In this document: one piece after another, positions 1 through 9,136 of the stretch | How the letters are laid out: each line of letters begins with the position of its first letter | Position numbering within the stretch: the stretch's first letter is position 1 | NCBI RefSeq assembly: GCF_014696345.1 | Contig: NZ_JACJPY010000005.1 | Coordinates: 1 to 64,000 of the forward strand | Direction: 5' to 3' | DNA from: Pseudanabaena cinerea FACHB-1277 | Lineage (GTDB): Bacteria; Cyanobacteriota; Cyanobacteriia; Pseudanabaenales; Pseudanabaenaceae | DNA length: 64,000 bases | Position numbers and translations under genes: made by a program | The notes under the pieces: generated by a model | The model's input: the letters and a program-made list of their open reading frames with translations, nothing else | Databases searched by the model: none | Told to the model about the DNA's origin: nothing

Positions 1-80
1 TATTGAAACTAGCTCCCAATAAGTTAACCTACTATCAACGAGGTAAGAGGGCTATGCAGCTTGTCACGGCTACGTTTTAG

Positions 81-1397
81 ATGTCTTTGTCACCCCCTCA
101 GCCTCACAAGTCTAAAAAATTAGAAAAATTCCAGCAACTGATTACGACAAATCAATCCATTGCCGAAGTTGCCACCAAGCCACTATTCCTAACTTACCTT
201 TGCAATTATTTTAATAATTACGAATATATAAAAAATAATTTCTATCAGGACTTACTCAACTTACTGTTGAAGCAATGGGAACAAACTAAATGTTTGTCCA
301 CACAAACTACGCCAACCAACCAGTTTCTGTCGGTAATTCAAAAACAGGACTTGTTGTCCTATGTGGCGATCGTCTCCCTCGATCTCCATGGCTATATCTG
401 GCAAAACAACCAACTCACTGAAGATTTGCAATCTTGCCTCAGCTCCAGCCGCACTCTATCCCATTTGTCAATTGATCGCGATCACCTGTATGACATCTTT
501 AGATGGCAGCATAGCCTTTTGGTGGAATGTGCTAAAGGAGTCCATAGCATGACCCATACAGCCCTTCACAACTATCTCGCTGCTTACCGCATTGCCAACA
601 GCAACCCCACGATCGCCGAAAAATATCTCCTTGATCGAATTCATCTCAAACGTTGGCATGGAGTAATTGTGATGACGATTAGCATTTTCCCAAAAGCAGA
701 TCGGATGTTGCAGACAATGAAGCGCAAAATTGATGAGATTGTAGTCAATGATGCTCATTTGCAATCTTTTTTGACTTGGGTAAATCAACAATCTATCCAA
801 ATACAAACCCCTTACAAAGCCGTAACCATCCGAGCTTTGTATCTGGACATTGATCTTGAAAACAACCGATCCCTAGATCGCGCTCGCGCTCTGGATATCG
901 CCCATTCCCGATCCCTAGAACGCGCCCGTGTAAAATCAATGGGAATTGAAAATCAAATGGAAACTGATGTCGATATTGATTACACCATCAATCTAGCGCT
1001 CAATTTGGACTTAGCTTTATATTTTGCAAATCATCCGATTGTGGAGTTGGCCTGTGCTTTAGAGCCAGATCTCAACAAAGGTCTCCAATTTTTGCGCCAA
1101 AAGCTTCCCGATCCTTTCAAAGAAAAAGAACGCGATAAATTTGCTAAGTGGTGGCAATCTAAAGGGTTGGAATGGTCGAAAAAGTTGCGAAGTCTGATCA
1201 TGCAGCATCGTAAAGGCTCGCAGGATTGGAAATTTAGCGACAATCAACTCAAGGTTTTGCGCTCATACCATGATGCCAATAAGCTACTGGTGGAATGTCT
1301 AAATAATGCTGAATATGTGAGTCCAATTGTGAAGAGTCAAATTGAATCAACTTTGCTGTTACCTCAGGGTGAATACAGCATTTTAGGCAATCGCTAA
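81..1397 (+). CDS. NACHT-family NTPase, C-terminal half only (truncated or split gene)
   Basis: This 438-residue protein resembles the part of cyanobacterial NACHT STAND proteins that follows the ATPase core. Near residues 30-65 it has the winged-helix segment seen after the NTPase (ATKPLFLTYLCNYF, then YQDLLNLLLKQWE). In the middle are Arg/Asp/Leu-rich tetrad repeats (RSLDRARALDIA). The C-terminus has the ending of the NACHT helical domain type 2 (YHDANKLLVECLN, then ESTLLLP). No Walker A or B motif is present, so the NTPase core is missing. The reading frame is open upstream to the window edge but is closed by a TAG directly before the ATG. The upstream codons do not look like NACHT sequence. 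The gene is therefore probably a 5'-truncated remnant, or the second part of a split gene. Intact relatives act as signal-sensing, often anti-phage, switches (family knowledge). Confidence 0.6.
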   Translation: MSLSPPQPHKSKKLEKFQQLITTNQSIAEVATKPLFLTYLCNYFNNYEYIKNNFYQDLLNLLLKQWEQTKCLSTQTTPTNQFLSVIQKQDLLSYVAIVSLDLHGYIWQNNQLTEDLQSCLSSSRTLSHLSIDRDHLYDIFRWQHSLLVECAKGVHSMTHTALHNYLAAYRIANSNPTIAEKYLLDRIHLKRWHGVIVMTISIFPKADRMLQTMKRKIDEIVVNDAHLQSFLTWVNQQSIQIQTPYKAVTIRALYLDIDLENNRSLDRARALDIAHSRSLERARVKSMGIENQMETDVDIDYTINLALNLDLALYFANHPIVELACALEPDLNKGLQFLRQKLPDPFKEKERDKFAKWWQSKGLEWSKKLRSLIMQHRKGSQDWKFSDNQLKVLRSYHDANKLLVECLNNAEYVSPIVKSQIESTLLLPQGEYSILGNR

Positions 1398-1434
1398 TTT
1401 ACAAGCGCTAATTTACAAGCGCTAATTTACAAGC
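1393..1434. repeat. 3 x 14-bp perfect tandem repeat
   Basis: The unit GCTAATTTACAAGC occurs three times head to tail without a mismatch. The first copy contains the TAA stop codon of the NACHT-type gene. Every extra unit leaves the protein unchanged, so copy number could vary freely. Confidence 0.9.
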
Positions 1435-1764
1435 GCAAAGTGCTTATAAATTATTGTTGGATTGATTGTTGAATCACATTCAAAATACCCTGCAATAAAT
1501 TGTGGACTGCAAGCTAAAGCCTGTTGAAACGGGTTGAATTTTAGAATTTAGGCAGCTAAAACTAGCTTTAGTTTTGAGCCAAGAACTTTTTCAAGATAAC
1601 TTAACGTTAACTTAGTCTTGACAGTTCTTTAACCTAATCACTAGCGCCAAGCACTTATGCTTGTAAAGGGTTAGAAGAGTAGAAAGTATTACAGTAACTG
1701 TTATTGCAAAGCCCTGTAAGTTCTACCTAGCTATACTCAGAAACCACTTGAGAGGAACTAGTTC
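1435..1764. other. Intergenic region with a small hairpin
   Basis: About 330 bases with no credible ORF. A 7-bp stem (AAAACTA, loop GCTT, TAGTTTT) lies at 1558-1575 and may end the upstream transcript. The remainder is AT-rich and should hold the promoter of the giant nuclease gene. I could not pick a convincing -35/-10 pair. GAGAGGAA at 1751-1758 is the probable ribosome binding site. Confidence 0.45.
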
Positions 1765-4700
1765 ATGGCGCTGGCAGCAGGAAATATTGCATTTGTTGGA
1801 TTTAATGCGGATGGCAATGACAACCTCAGTTTTGTTGCTTTAGTTGATATCAACCCTAATGAAGTCATCATTTTTGAAGAGAATGAATGGAATGGGACTG
1901 GTTGGGTTGACACCAACGAGGGCGCATATAGCTGGACTGCCACATCCCTTGTTGCCGCAGGTACAGTGGTTAATATCGATAATATTTCGGCAGGGACTTT
2001 TGCTGCTAGTACTGGCACTGTGGCGAAGTCTGTGACTGGTCGAGGTACGAATACTAATCTTGGTGCTAGTGGTGAGGCGGTTTATGCCTATCAAGGGGAT
2101 GCAGCTAATCCAGTATTTTTAACCGCGATCGCCAATAGCGGATTTACGAGTAACACAACGGGGCTATTGACAGGCACAGGATTGACGGCGGGTGTCAATG
2201 CGATCGAGTTTACGGCGGGGCAAGATGTACTTGCTTTTAACGGTTCACGCAATAATAAATCTAGCTTTGGCGCATATTCAACTGATATCAATAATCCCAC
2301 CAATTGGATTACCCAAGATGGTAGCGGCAATCAGGATGCTGATGGGATTCCCCCTGATGTGCCGTTTAGTACGACTGCCTTCACTTTGGTAGCCGCAGGT
2401 AGCGCGGGTGTGACCCTTACCCAATCGGGCGGTTCTACGGATGTGGCTGAAGGGGGCGCGACCGATAGTTACGCTGTGGTGCTTAATACCCAACCCACCG
2501 CCAATGTGGCGATCGCCATTAATGCTGGTTCACAACTCAATGCTAATACCAATAGCCTCACCTTTACACCTGCTAATTGGAATGTGGCGCAAACGGTCAC
2601 GGTCACGGCGATCGATGATGCGATTTTTGAAGGCAATCACACAGGTACATTAGCCCATACAGTTACAAGTACTGATGCTAGTTACAATAATTTAGCCGTT
2701 GCCAATGTCGTTGCCAATATTTCTGACAATGAATCTGCAACAGCGCCCACGATTCAGATTCGTATTACTGAATATATGTATTCAGGAGCAAATGGCGAAT
2801 TTGTGGAGTTGACCAATATTGGTAATACAGCGATCGACCTCACGGGTTGGAGCTATGACGACAATTCGCGAACCCCTAATTCCTTCTCGTTAAGTGCATT
2901 TGGTACTGTCCAAGCTGGGGAATCAGTGATCTTTACGGAAGCGGCTAATGCCAGTGACTTCCGCACCGCTTGGGGATTAGCGCCATCGGTGAAAGTGATT
3001 GCAGGTTCTAATCAAGGTTTAGGACGTGGCGATGAAATCAATATTTACAACCAAAATAATCAGTTAGTCGATCGCCTCACCTATGATGATGCCACGATAG
3101 CTGGTTCCGTTCGCACCCAAAATGTAAGCGGTTGGACAGGTGTTGCCAATTTGGGATTAAATGATGCGACTAAATGGCAACTTTCGACAGTTAGTGATGC
3201 TCAAGGTTCCGTAACTTCTACGGGCAATGATATTGGTAATCCTGGGCGCTATGCGATCGGGGTTGTGCCAAGTATCGTCTTAACCCAAACGGGCGGCAAT
3301 ACTAGCGTCATTGAAGGCGGCGCAACCGATACCTATACCCTCGCCCTCACCACCACACCCACGGCTGCTGTCAATATTAATCTCACCGTCACCGATGGAC
3401 AGACCTTGGTGAGTACCGATGGCGTGATTTTTGCAACTACAGCCACCCTAAGCTTGACGGATCTCACTGCCAAAACCGTTACAGTTCGCGCTGTTGATGA
3501 TAGCGTTTTTGAGTTTAAACCCCATAGTGGTGCGATCGCCCATACTGTGACCAGCACCGATCCCACCTATGGCAGCCGTACTATTCCCAACCTCAGCGTC
3601 AGCATTGGCGACAACGACACCGCGCCTAACCCACCCGCGCTCAGGATTACGGAATATCAATATGATGGCAATGGCAGCGAATTCTTTGAATTGACCAATA
3701 CGGGTACAACGGCGATCGACCTCACGGGTTGGAGCTATGACGATGACTCAAGGATTGCGGGTACTTTCTCCCTCAGTGACTTTGGCATCGTGCAAGCGGG
3801 GGAATCGGTCATCGTTACCGAAGCGGCGGCAGATGCTTTCCGTGCTGATTGGGGACTCGCACCCACGGTCAAGGTGATCGGCGGTTTGACGGTTAATCTC
3901 GGACGTGAAGATGAGATTAACATCTTTAACAATAATGGAACCCTTGTTGATAGCTTGATCTATGGTGATAGCACCCGATTTATTGGCACGGGGCGCACTC
4001 AGAATGTCAGCGCTTGGACGACAGCCACCAATTTGGGCAAGAACGATATTACCCAATGGGCTTTGTCAACGGTTGGTGATGGTCTAAATTCTTACAATTC
4101 CCTCAGTGGCGGTACGGGCAACCCTGGCAGTTACAGCAATGCGGCTGTGCCAAGTCCTGCGATCTTAATCGCGCAGTCGGGCGGCAATACTGCCGTTACG
4201 GAAGGAGGAGCAACGGATACTTATACAGTGGTATTGAGAAGCCAGCCCACTGCTAACGTTACGGTAAATGTGGTGGCTAGTTCTCAATTGAATGTGAATA
4301 GTACAGCCCTCACTTTCACGGCGGCGAATTGGAACGTGGCGCAAACGGTGACTGTGAATGCCATTGATGACAGCCTATTTGAAGGCGCTCATTCGGGTGT
4401 AATTAGCCACAATGCTACTAGCGCCGATACCCGCTACAACGGTATCACCATTCCATCGGTGAATGTGAATATTACCGATAACGATGTGGCGGTGGGTGCT
4501 GTTCCCTCAATTACTGAAAATACCGCTTCGCCCTTAATTAATCTGGCGGCGACAGGCACAGGGGTATTGAGTGGTGTGATTGGCGATCCCACTGACCCTG
4601 CAAGTACCTTGGGCATTGACTTTACGATCGCTGATACTGACACCGCCTTAACCAATCTCGCGGTCACCGTCAGCAGCAGCAATCAAGCGGTCGTCACCAA

Positions 4701-7700
4701 TGCCAATTTGGTTTTGAGTGGCACAGGCGCAACCCGCAACCTCAAGATTACGCCCACGGGTGTGGGCTTTGCCGATATCACCGTAACGGTCAATGATGGC
4801 AATAATGTTGTCACTTACAAAATTAATTATGCCGCTTCCCTCGGTTCCGTTGCTCCCGCCACGACTCGCTTCCATACGGGAACTAGTGATGCTTCTACAG
4901 CGATCGCCATTGACGATCAATATATGTTGGTTGCCGATGATGAGGATCAACGCATTCGCCTGTACGATCGCACCAAATCGGGCGCACCAATTACCAGTTT
5001 TGATTTCGGCTCTGTTGCAGGACTAACGGGAGAAGTGGATCTCGAAGGTTCCGTAAGAATTGGCAACACGATCTACTGGATTGGCTCCCACGGTAATAAT
5101 TCTAGCGCTCAAGATGCGCCCAATCGCGAACGCCTATTTGCCACCACCGTTGCAGGTACGGGCGTAAGTACCACCCTCACCTTTGCGGGTTACTATCAAT
5201 TTTTAGAAGATGACCTGATCGCTTGGGACAATGCCAATGGTCACGGATTAGGTGCTGGATTCCTAGGGCTGGGCGCAAGTGCGGCGGCGGGTGTATCCGT
5301 CAGTGTTGCCAATGGCTTCAATATTGAAGGCTTGACCGCTTCTCCCGATGGCAATAGCCTCTATGTGGCATTCCGCACACCGCTAGAACCCACCAGCGAT
5401 CGCACCAAAGCCCTCATCGTTCCCGTTACCAACTTCGGCACGATTCTGAATACCAACGGCGGTACGACAGGAGCCGCCACCTTTGGCGTACCGATTCAGC
5501 TTGACCTCGGTGGACGCGGTATTCGCAGCATCGAGCGCAACAGCACGGGGCAATATGTAATTATCGCAGGAGCCGTGGGTGCAGCCACCAGCAGCGCCCC
5601 CAATGATTTTCGCCTTTACACATGGACAGGCAACCCTGCGGACAAACCCCTATTGCGAACCACCGATCTCACCGCGCTGAATACCAATGGCAGTTTTGAG
5701 GGCATCGTCACTGTTCCCGACAACCTCACAGGTGACAGCAAGATTCAGCTATTAGTAGATAATGGCGATACCTTCTGGTATGGCAACAGCACCGCCTCTA
5801 AGGATTTGAACCAAGATAATTTCCAGAAGTTCCGCACCGAGGAAGTCACATTAGGCACGATTAAAATCCATCAAATTCAAGGCAATGCCGCTAGTCAAAC
5901 CGCCGCCAGTGGACGCAATGACATTAGTCCGCTCAATGGGCAATCGGTGACGATTGAGGGGGTTGTGGTTGCTGACTTCCAAGCGGGTAATCAGTTGCGC
6001 GGCTTTTTCATTCAAGAAGAAGACAGCGATCGCGACAATGACAACAGCACCTCCGAAGGTATCTTCGTATTTACAGGCACAAATGCACCCCTAGATGTTC
6101 AAGAAGGTCAAATTGTCAGGGTTACAGGCACAGTCAGCGAATTCTTTGGCATGACCCAAGTTACTGCCAGCAGCGCAGGCAGTTTGGCGATCGTCAATGC
6201 TGGCAATAATCTCAATCGCATTACCCCTGCATCCATTGACCTACCGCCCACAGGCAATATCAACGCCTTCTATGAACAATATGAAGGCATGAAAGTAAAG
6301 TTTGTAGACAAACTCTATGTATCGGAATACTTTGAAGTGGCAAGGTATGGTCAGATTGTTCTCAATGCCAATCAGCGCCCTTTCCAATATTCCCATATCG
6401 ACAATACGCCCACTGTCTCAGAATATAATGCGTTTCTCGATCAACTCAGCCGCGATCGCATCATTCTCGATGACGACAACAACACCCAAAACGCACCCCT
6501 ACCCAGTGGCAAGTTCCTCTATCCACAGCCCAATGGCTTCGGTATTGGCACTCAAGGCACTAATTACTATCGCGGCGGCGACTCCGTAAGCAACCTCACG
6601 GGCGTGCTGCATTGGTCTTTTGCGGGACAAGCAGGCACAGACGCATGGCGGATTCGCCCTACTCAAAGCAATCCCGTCACCTTCACCGTGGAAAACCCTC
6701 GCCCTGAGAATCCTCCCGCCGTTGGTGGCAATGTCAAAGTGGTGAGCTTCAACGTTCTCAATTACTTCAATTCCATTGATACAATTGGTGGCAATGGCTC
6801 CCCACGCGGTGCTGATAGCGTTGATGAATTCGATCGCCAAAATCAGAAATTAATCGCCGCCCTCACCAAACTCAATGCCGATGTCTTTGGCTTAATTGAG
6901 ATTGAGAATAATGGCGATAGCGCTAATCCTGCGGTTAAGGAATTAGTCACCCGCCTCAATGCCGCCCTTGGCAGCGAAGTTTACGACTATATCCGCACTG
7001 GCAAAGTCGGAACCGACCAAATCACCAATGCCTTCATTTATAAAAAGGCAGTCCTAGCGCCTCAAGGAGCCGCCGCCATCCTCACGGCTCCCGAATTTGT
7101 CAATCCTAATAATGCCCCTGTTGATCGCAACCGTCCTGCGATCGCCCAGAATTTCAAAGTAATTGATGTTAACAATGCCGACTTTGGCGAATCCTTTAAC
7201 GTGGTGGTCAATCACCTCAAGTCTAAGGGCGGTAGCGATGCCACAGGTGCAGATATCGATCAAAATGATGGTCAAGGACAGTTCAACGATACCCGCACCA
7301 AAGCCGCTAACTATCTCGTCAATACCTGGATTCCCAGTGACCCCACCAAACAGGGCGATGCCGATTATTTGATCATCGGTGACTTGAATGCATACAAGGG
7401 TGAAACCCCCATCAGCACAATCAAAAATGCAGGTTACACCGACCTTGCCGAAAAGTTTGGTGGTGATAAAGCCTACGGCTATCTATTTAGTGGACAGCTT
7501 GGCTATCTCGATCATGCCCTCAGCAATAGCGCCCTCACCCCCCAAGTGGTCGGTACGGCGGAATGGCATATTAACGCCGATGAATCACCTGTATTTGACT
7601 ACAACAACAATGTGGATGATGGTGCGGGTGAGTCTAGCTTTGAGGCGAAGCCCACGGGTAACAATCTATTTGAACCCAATGCCTTCCGCACCTCCGATCA

Positions 7701-8781
7701 CGATCCTGTCATCGTGGGACTAGACCTCATACCTTCCACACCAAGGTTAACTAATATCGGCAACAGCAGCATCTTTGATGTATTGCGGATTAGTGGACGT
7801 GGCGATAAACAACGCCTCAAGTTTACGATCGCTGGCGTTAACTCCACCCTCGTTAACGAATTTGGCATCTTCACCGTTGATGATGCCGCAGGCAATATCA
7901 GTGGCATCGCGCCCAATGCCACAGGCTATGCACAGGCAGCCTTAGAACGCAGCAAAATTGCTTTCTCAGCGATCGCTAATAACCCCACAGGCTACAGTCC
8001 CACCAATATCTCCAGCCTATTGGAACTGAATACCGACACGAGGCTACGATTCTATTTGGTCAAAAATAGTACTGCCGATGCCGTGCGTAAAGGTTCCACA
8101 CCATTGTCAGAATTGCTCTTTGCGACCCCTAGCACATTGCAATTGAACCCAGTTACGGGAACCACTCAATTCCAACTCGCTTGGCAGGATAGCTCTGGCA
8201 CTGCCAATAATTTGGTAGTTAGAGCAGAAGCAACTGATGAAGTATTGCCTCTAGGTGCTAATCTTCAAGATAAAAATGAAGGCGAAGTACTAGATTTACG
8301 CAATGTCACGGGACAACGCAGCGCCACCTTTACCGTCAATCGTGAAGCCGCCTTCAATAACTTCATTGGCTTCTATCGCATTGCCAATGAGAAAGGCGAT
8401 ATCGACTTGGATGGTGATGGCAAAGTGGATGTATTAGCAGGTAACTCCGATAGTTACATTCGCGCCGCCCTCGACAGTCGCGTTAGGGTTGGCGGTATCG
8501 ACCTATCGGTGAACAATCAAAGTACCACTTCCTTCACAGGCACATTCCAAGGTGGTTCACTATTTGCGCCATTTATGATTGTGAATGGCAGACCCGATGC
8601 CCTCACCGATAACACCATTTCTAGCAATGATCCGAAAATCTATTTCCCCTTCCTTGGCGCAAATAGTGATGGCTTTGATCACATCAGGATGTTGAGCAGC
8701 AATGTATTTGGTTTTGAAGACTTGCCCAACGGCGGCGATCGCGACTTCAACGACATGATCGTCACCGTAAAATTTAGTTAA
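1765..8781 (+). CDS. Giant ExeM/NucH-type extracellular endonuclease with lamin-tail, DUF3616 and DUF4114 domains
   Basis: A 2338-residue modular nuclease. Approximate order: three Calx-beta-like segments (residues 216-324, 504-620, 799-909); two lamin-tail domains (330-495 and 626-790, each with DLTGWSYDD); a cadherin-like stretch; a DUF3616 propeller-like region (1033-1355); an OB-fold typical of ExeM/NucH nucleases (1376-1490); an endonuclease/exonuclease/phosphatase domain (1655-1987); and a C-terminal DUF4114-type domain ending in GGDRDFNDMIV. The catalytic signatures are present: FNVLNYF, GLIEIENNG, VVNHLKSK, IIGDLNAY and SDHDPVIVG. Family knowledge points to metal-dependent, sugar-non-specific hydrolysis of extracellular DNA for phosphate or biofilm turnover. 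There is no N-terminal signal peptide, so type I secretion is plausible. The start follows GAGAGGAA with good spacing. A strong terminator follows. Confidence 0.88.
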   Translation: MALAAGNIAFVGFNADGNDNLSFVALVDINPNEVIIFEENEWNGTGWVDTNEGAYSWTATSLVAAGTVVNIDNISAGTFAASTGTVAKSVTGRGTNTNLGASGEAVYAYQGDAANPVFLTAIANSGFTSNTTGLLTGTGLTAGVNAIEFTAGQDVLAFNGSRNNKSSFGAYSTDINNPTNWITQDGSGNQDADGIPPDVPFSTTAFTLVAAGSAGVTLTQSGGSTDVAEGGATDSYAVVLNTQPTANVAIAINAGSQLNANTNSLTFTPANWNVAQTVTVTAIDDAIFEGNHTGTLAHTVTSTDASYNNLAVANVVANISDNESATAPTIQIRITEYMYSGANGEFVELTNIGNTAIDLTGWSYDDNSRTPNSFSLSAFGTVQAGESVIFTEAANASDFRTAWGLAPSVKVIAGSNQGLGRGDEINIYNQNNQLVDRLTYDDATIAGSVRTQNVSGWTGVANLGLNDATKWQLSTVSDAQGSVTSTGNDIGNPGRYAIGVVPSIVLTQTGGNTSVIEGGATDTYTLALTTTPTAAVNINLTVTDGQTLVSTDGVIFATTATLSLTDLTAKTVTVRAVDDSVFEFKPHSGAIAHTVTSTDPTYGSRTIPNLSVSIGDNDTAPNPPALRITEYQYDGNGSEFFELTNTGTTAIDLTGWSYDDDSRIAGTFSLSDFGIVQAGESVIVTEAAADAFRADWGLAPTVKVIGGLTVNLGREDEINIFNNNGTLVDSLIYGDSTRFIGTGRTQNVSAWTTATNLGKNDITQWALSTVGDGLNSYNSLSGGTGNPGSYSNAAVPSPAILIAQSGGNTAVTEGGATDTYTVVLRSQPTANVTVNVVASSQLNVNSTALTFTAANWNVAQTVTVNAIDDSLFEGAHSGVISHNATSADTRYNGITIPSVNVNITDNDVAVGAVPSITENTASPLINLAATGTGVLSGVIGDPTDPASTLGIDFTIADTDTALTNLAVTVSSSNQAVVTNANLVLSGTGATRNLKITPTGVGFADITVTVNDGNNVVTYKINYAASLGSVAPATTRFHTGTSDASTAIAIDDQYMLVADDEDQRIRLYDRTKSGAPITSFDFGSVAGLTGEVDLEGSVRIGNTIYWIGSHGNNSSAQDAPNRERLFATTVAGTGVSTTLTFAGYYQFLEDDLIAWDNANGHGLGAGFLGLGASAAAGVSVSVANGFNIEGLTASPDGNSLYVAFRTPLEPTSDRTKALIVPVTNFGTILNTNGGTTGAATFGVPIQLDLGGRGIRSIERNSTGQYVIIAGAVGAATSSAPNDFRLYTWTGNPADKPLLRTTDLTALNTNGSFEGIVTVPDNLTGDSKIQLLVDNGDTFWYGNSTASKDLNQDNFQKFRTEEVTLGTIKIHQIQGNAASQTAASGRNDISPLNGQSVTIEGVVVADFQAGNQLRGFFIQEEDSDRDNDNSTSEGIFVFTGTNAPLDVQEGQIVRVTGTVSEFFGMTQVTASSAGSLAIVNAGNNLNRITPASIDLPPTGNINAFYEQYEGMKVKFVDKLYVSEYFEVARYGQIVLNANQRPFQYSHIDNTPTVSEYNAFLDQLSRDRIILDDDNNTQNAPLPSGKFLYPQPNGFGIGTQGTNYYRGGDSVSNLTGVLHWSFAGQAGTDAWRIRPTQSNPVTFTVENPRPENPPAVGGNVKVVSFNVLNYFNSIDTIGGNGSPRGADSVDEFDRQNQKLIAALTKLNADVFGLIEIENNGDSANPAVKELVTRLNAALGSEVYDYIRTGKVGTDQITNAFIYKKAVLAPQGAAAILTAPEFVNPNNAPVDRNRPAIAQNFKVIDVNNADFGESFNVVVNHLKSKGGSDATGADIDQNDGQGQFNDTRTKAANYLVNTWIPSDPTKQGDADYLIIGDLNAYKGETPISTIKNAGYTDLAEKFGGDKAYGYLFSGQLGYLDHALSNSALTPQVVGTAEWHINADESPVFDYNNNVDDGAGESSFEAKPTGNNLFEPNAFRTSDHDPVIVGLDLIPSTPRLTNIGNSSIFDVLRISGRGDKQRLKFTIAGVNSTLVNEFGIFTVDDAAGNISGIAPNATGYAQAALERSKIAFSAIANNPTGYSPTNISSLLELNTDTRLRFYLVKNSTADAVRKGSTPLSELLFATPSTLQLNPVTGTTQFQLAWQDSSGTANNLVVRAEATDEVLPLGANLQDKNEGEVLDLRNVTGQRSATFTVNREAAFNNFIGFYRIANEKGDIDLDGDGKVDVLAGNSDSYIRAALDSRVRVGGIDLSVNNQSTTSFTGTFQGGSLFAPFMIVNGRPDALTDNTISSNDPKIYFPFLGANSDGFDHIRMLSSNVFGFEDLPNGGDRDFNDMIVTVKFS

Positions 8782-8803
8782 CACGGTGCTTTGCACTAAA
8801 TAA

Positions 8804-8840
8804 GCATTAAAAAGCGGCGCGAAGCGCCGCTTTTTAATGC
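8804..8840. terminator. 17-bp perfect hairpin with GAA loop
   Basis: A perfect inverted repeat: arms of 17 bases (core AAAAAGCGGCGC / GCGCCGCTTTTT) around a three-base GAA loop. It lies 23 bases past the nuclease stop codon, and the T-run in the distal arm makes it a rho-independent terminator. Its core recurs in a second hairpin at 40739-40793. Confidence 0.85.
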
Positions 8841-8874
8841 TACATAAAGCCACGATAATCTGTAGATACGTGAC

Positions 8875-8929
8875 AGTTTATATAAACTATATAAACTATA
8901 TGAATTGTGTAATTTACATAGTTTATATA
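8875..8929. promoter_or_regulatory. AT-rich nested palindromes upstream of the protease gene
   Basis: AGTTTATATAAACT at 8875-8888 is a perfect 14-bp palindrome. It is followed by 12-base arms TATATAAACTAT (8888-8899) and ATAGTTTATATA (8918-8929) separated by 18 bases. TATATAAC motifs continue to about 8942. The rest of the gap to 9136 has no ORF; an AGGA ribosome binding site precedes the next start. A regulator binding site or a strongly melting promoter is possible. The function is inferred only from symmetry and position. Confidence 0.45.
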
Positions 8930-9136
8930 ACTTTTATATAACTTTATTAGACTTAAATTTTGGATTTATCATGTATTATGTAAGTGATATTGCTTGAAAG
9001 TAAAATATTAATAGTCAAAAAGCGGGATATGTACTCAGTTTCCTGATTGATTTTTAGGTTTTTGGGGAAGCGATCGCACCTTTATTTTGACAGTCCAGCA
9101 TCACAGGGTTAAACCATTACACCAACAGGAAAAACT

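Noticed and set aside
4434-4950. Antisense frames inside the giant nuclease gene, and similar ones inside topA and the WD40 gene
   Set aside because: They are shadows caused by biased composition of the true frame and have no domain or ribosome binding site.
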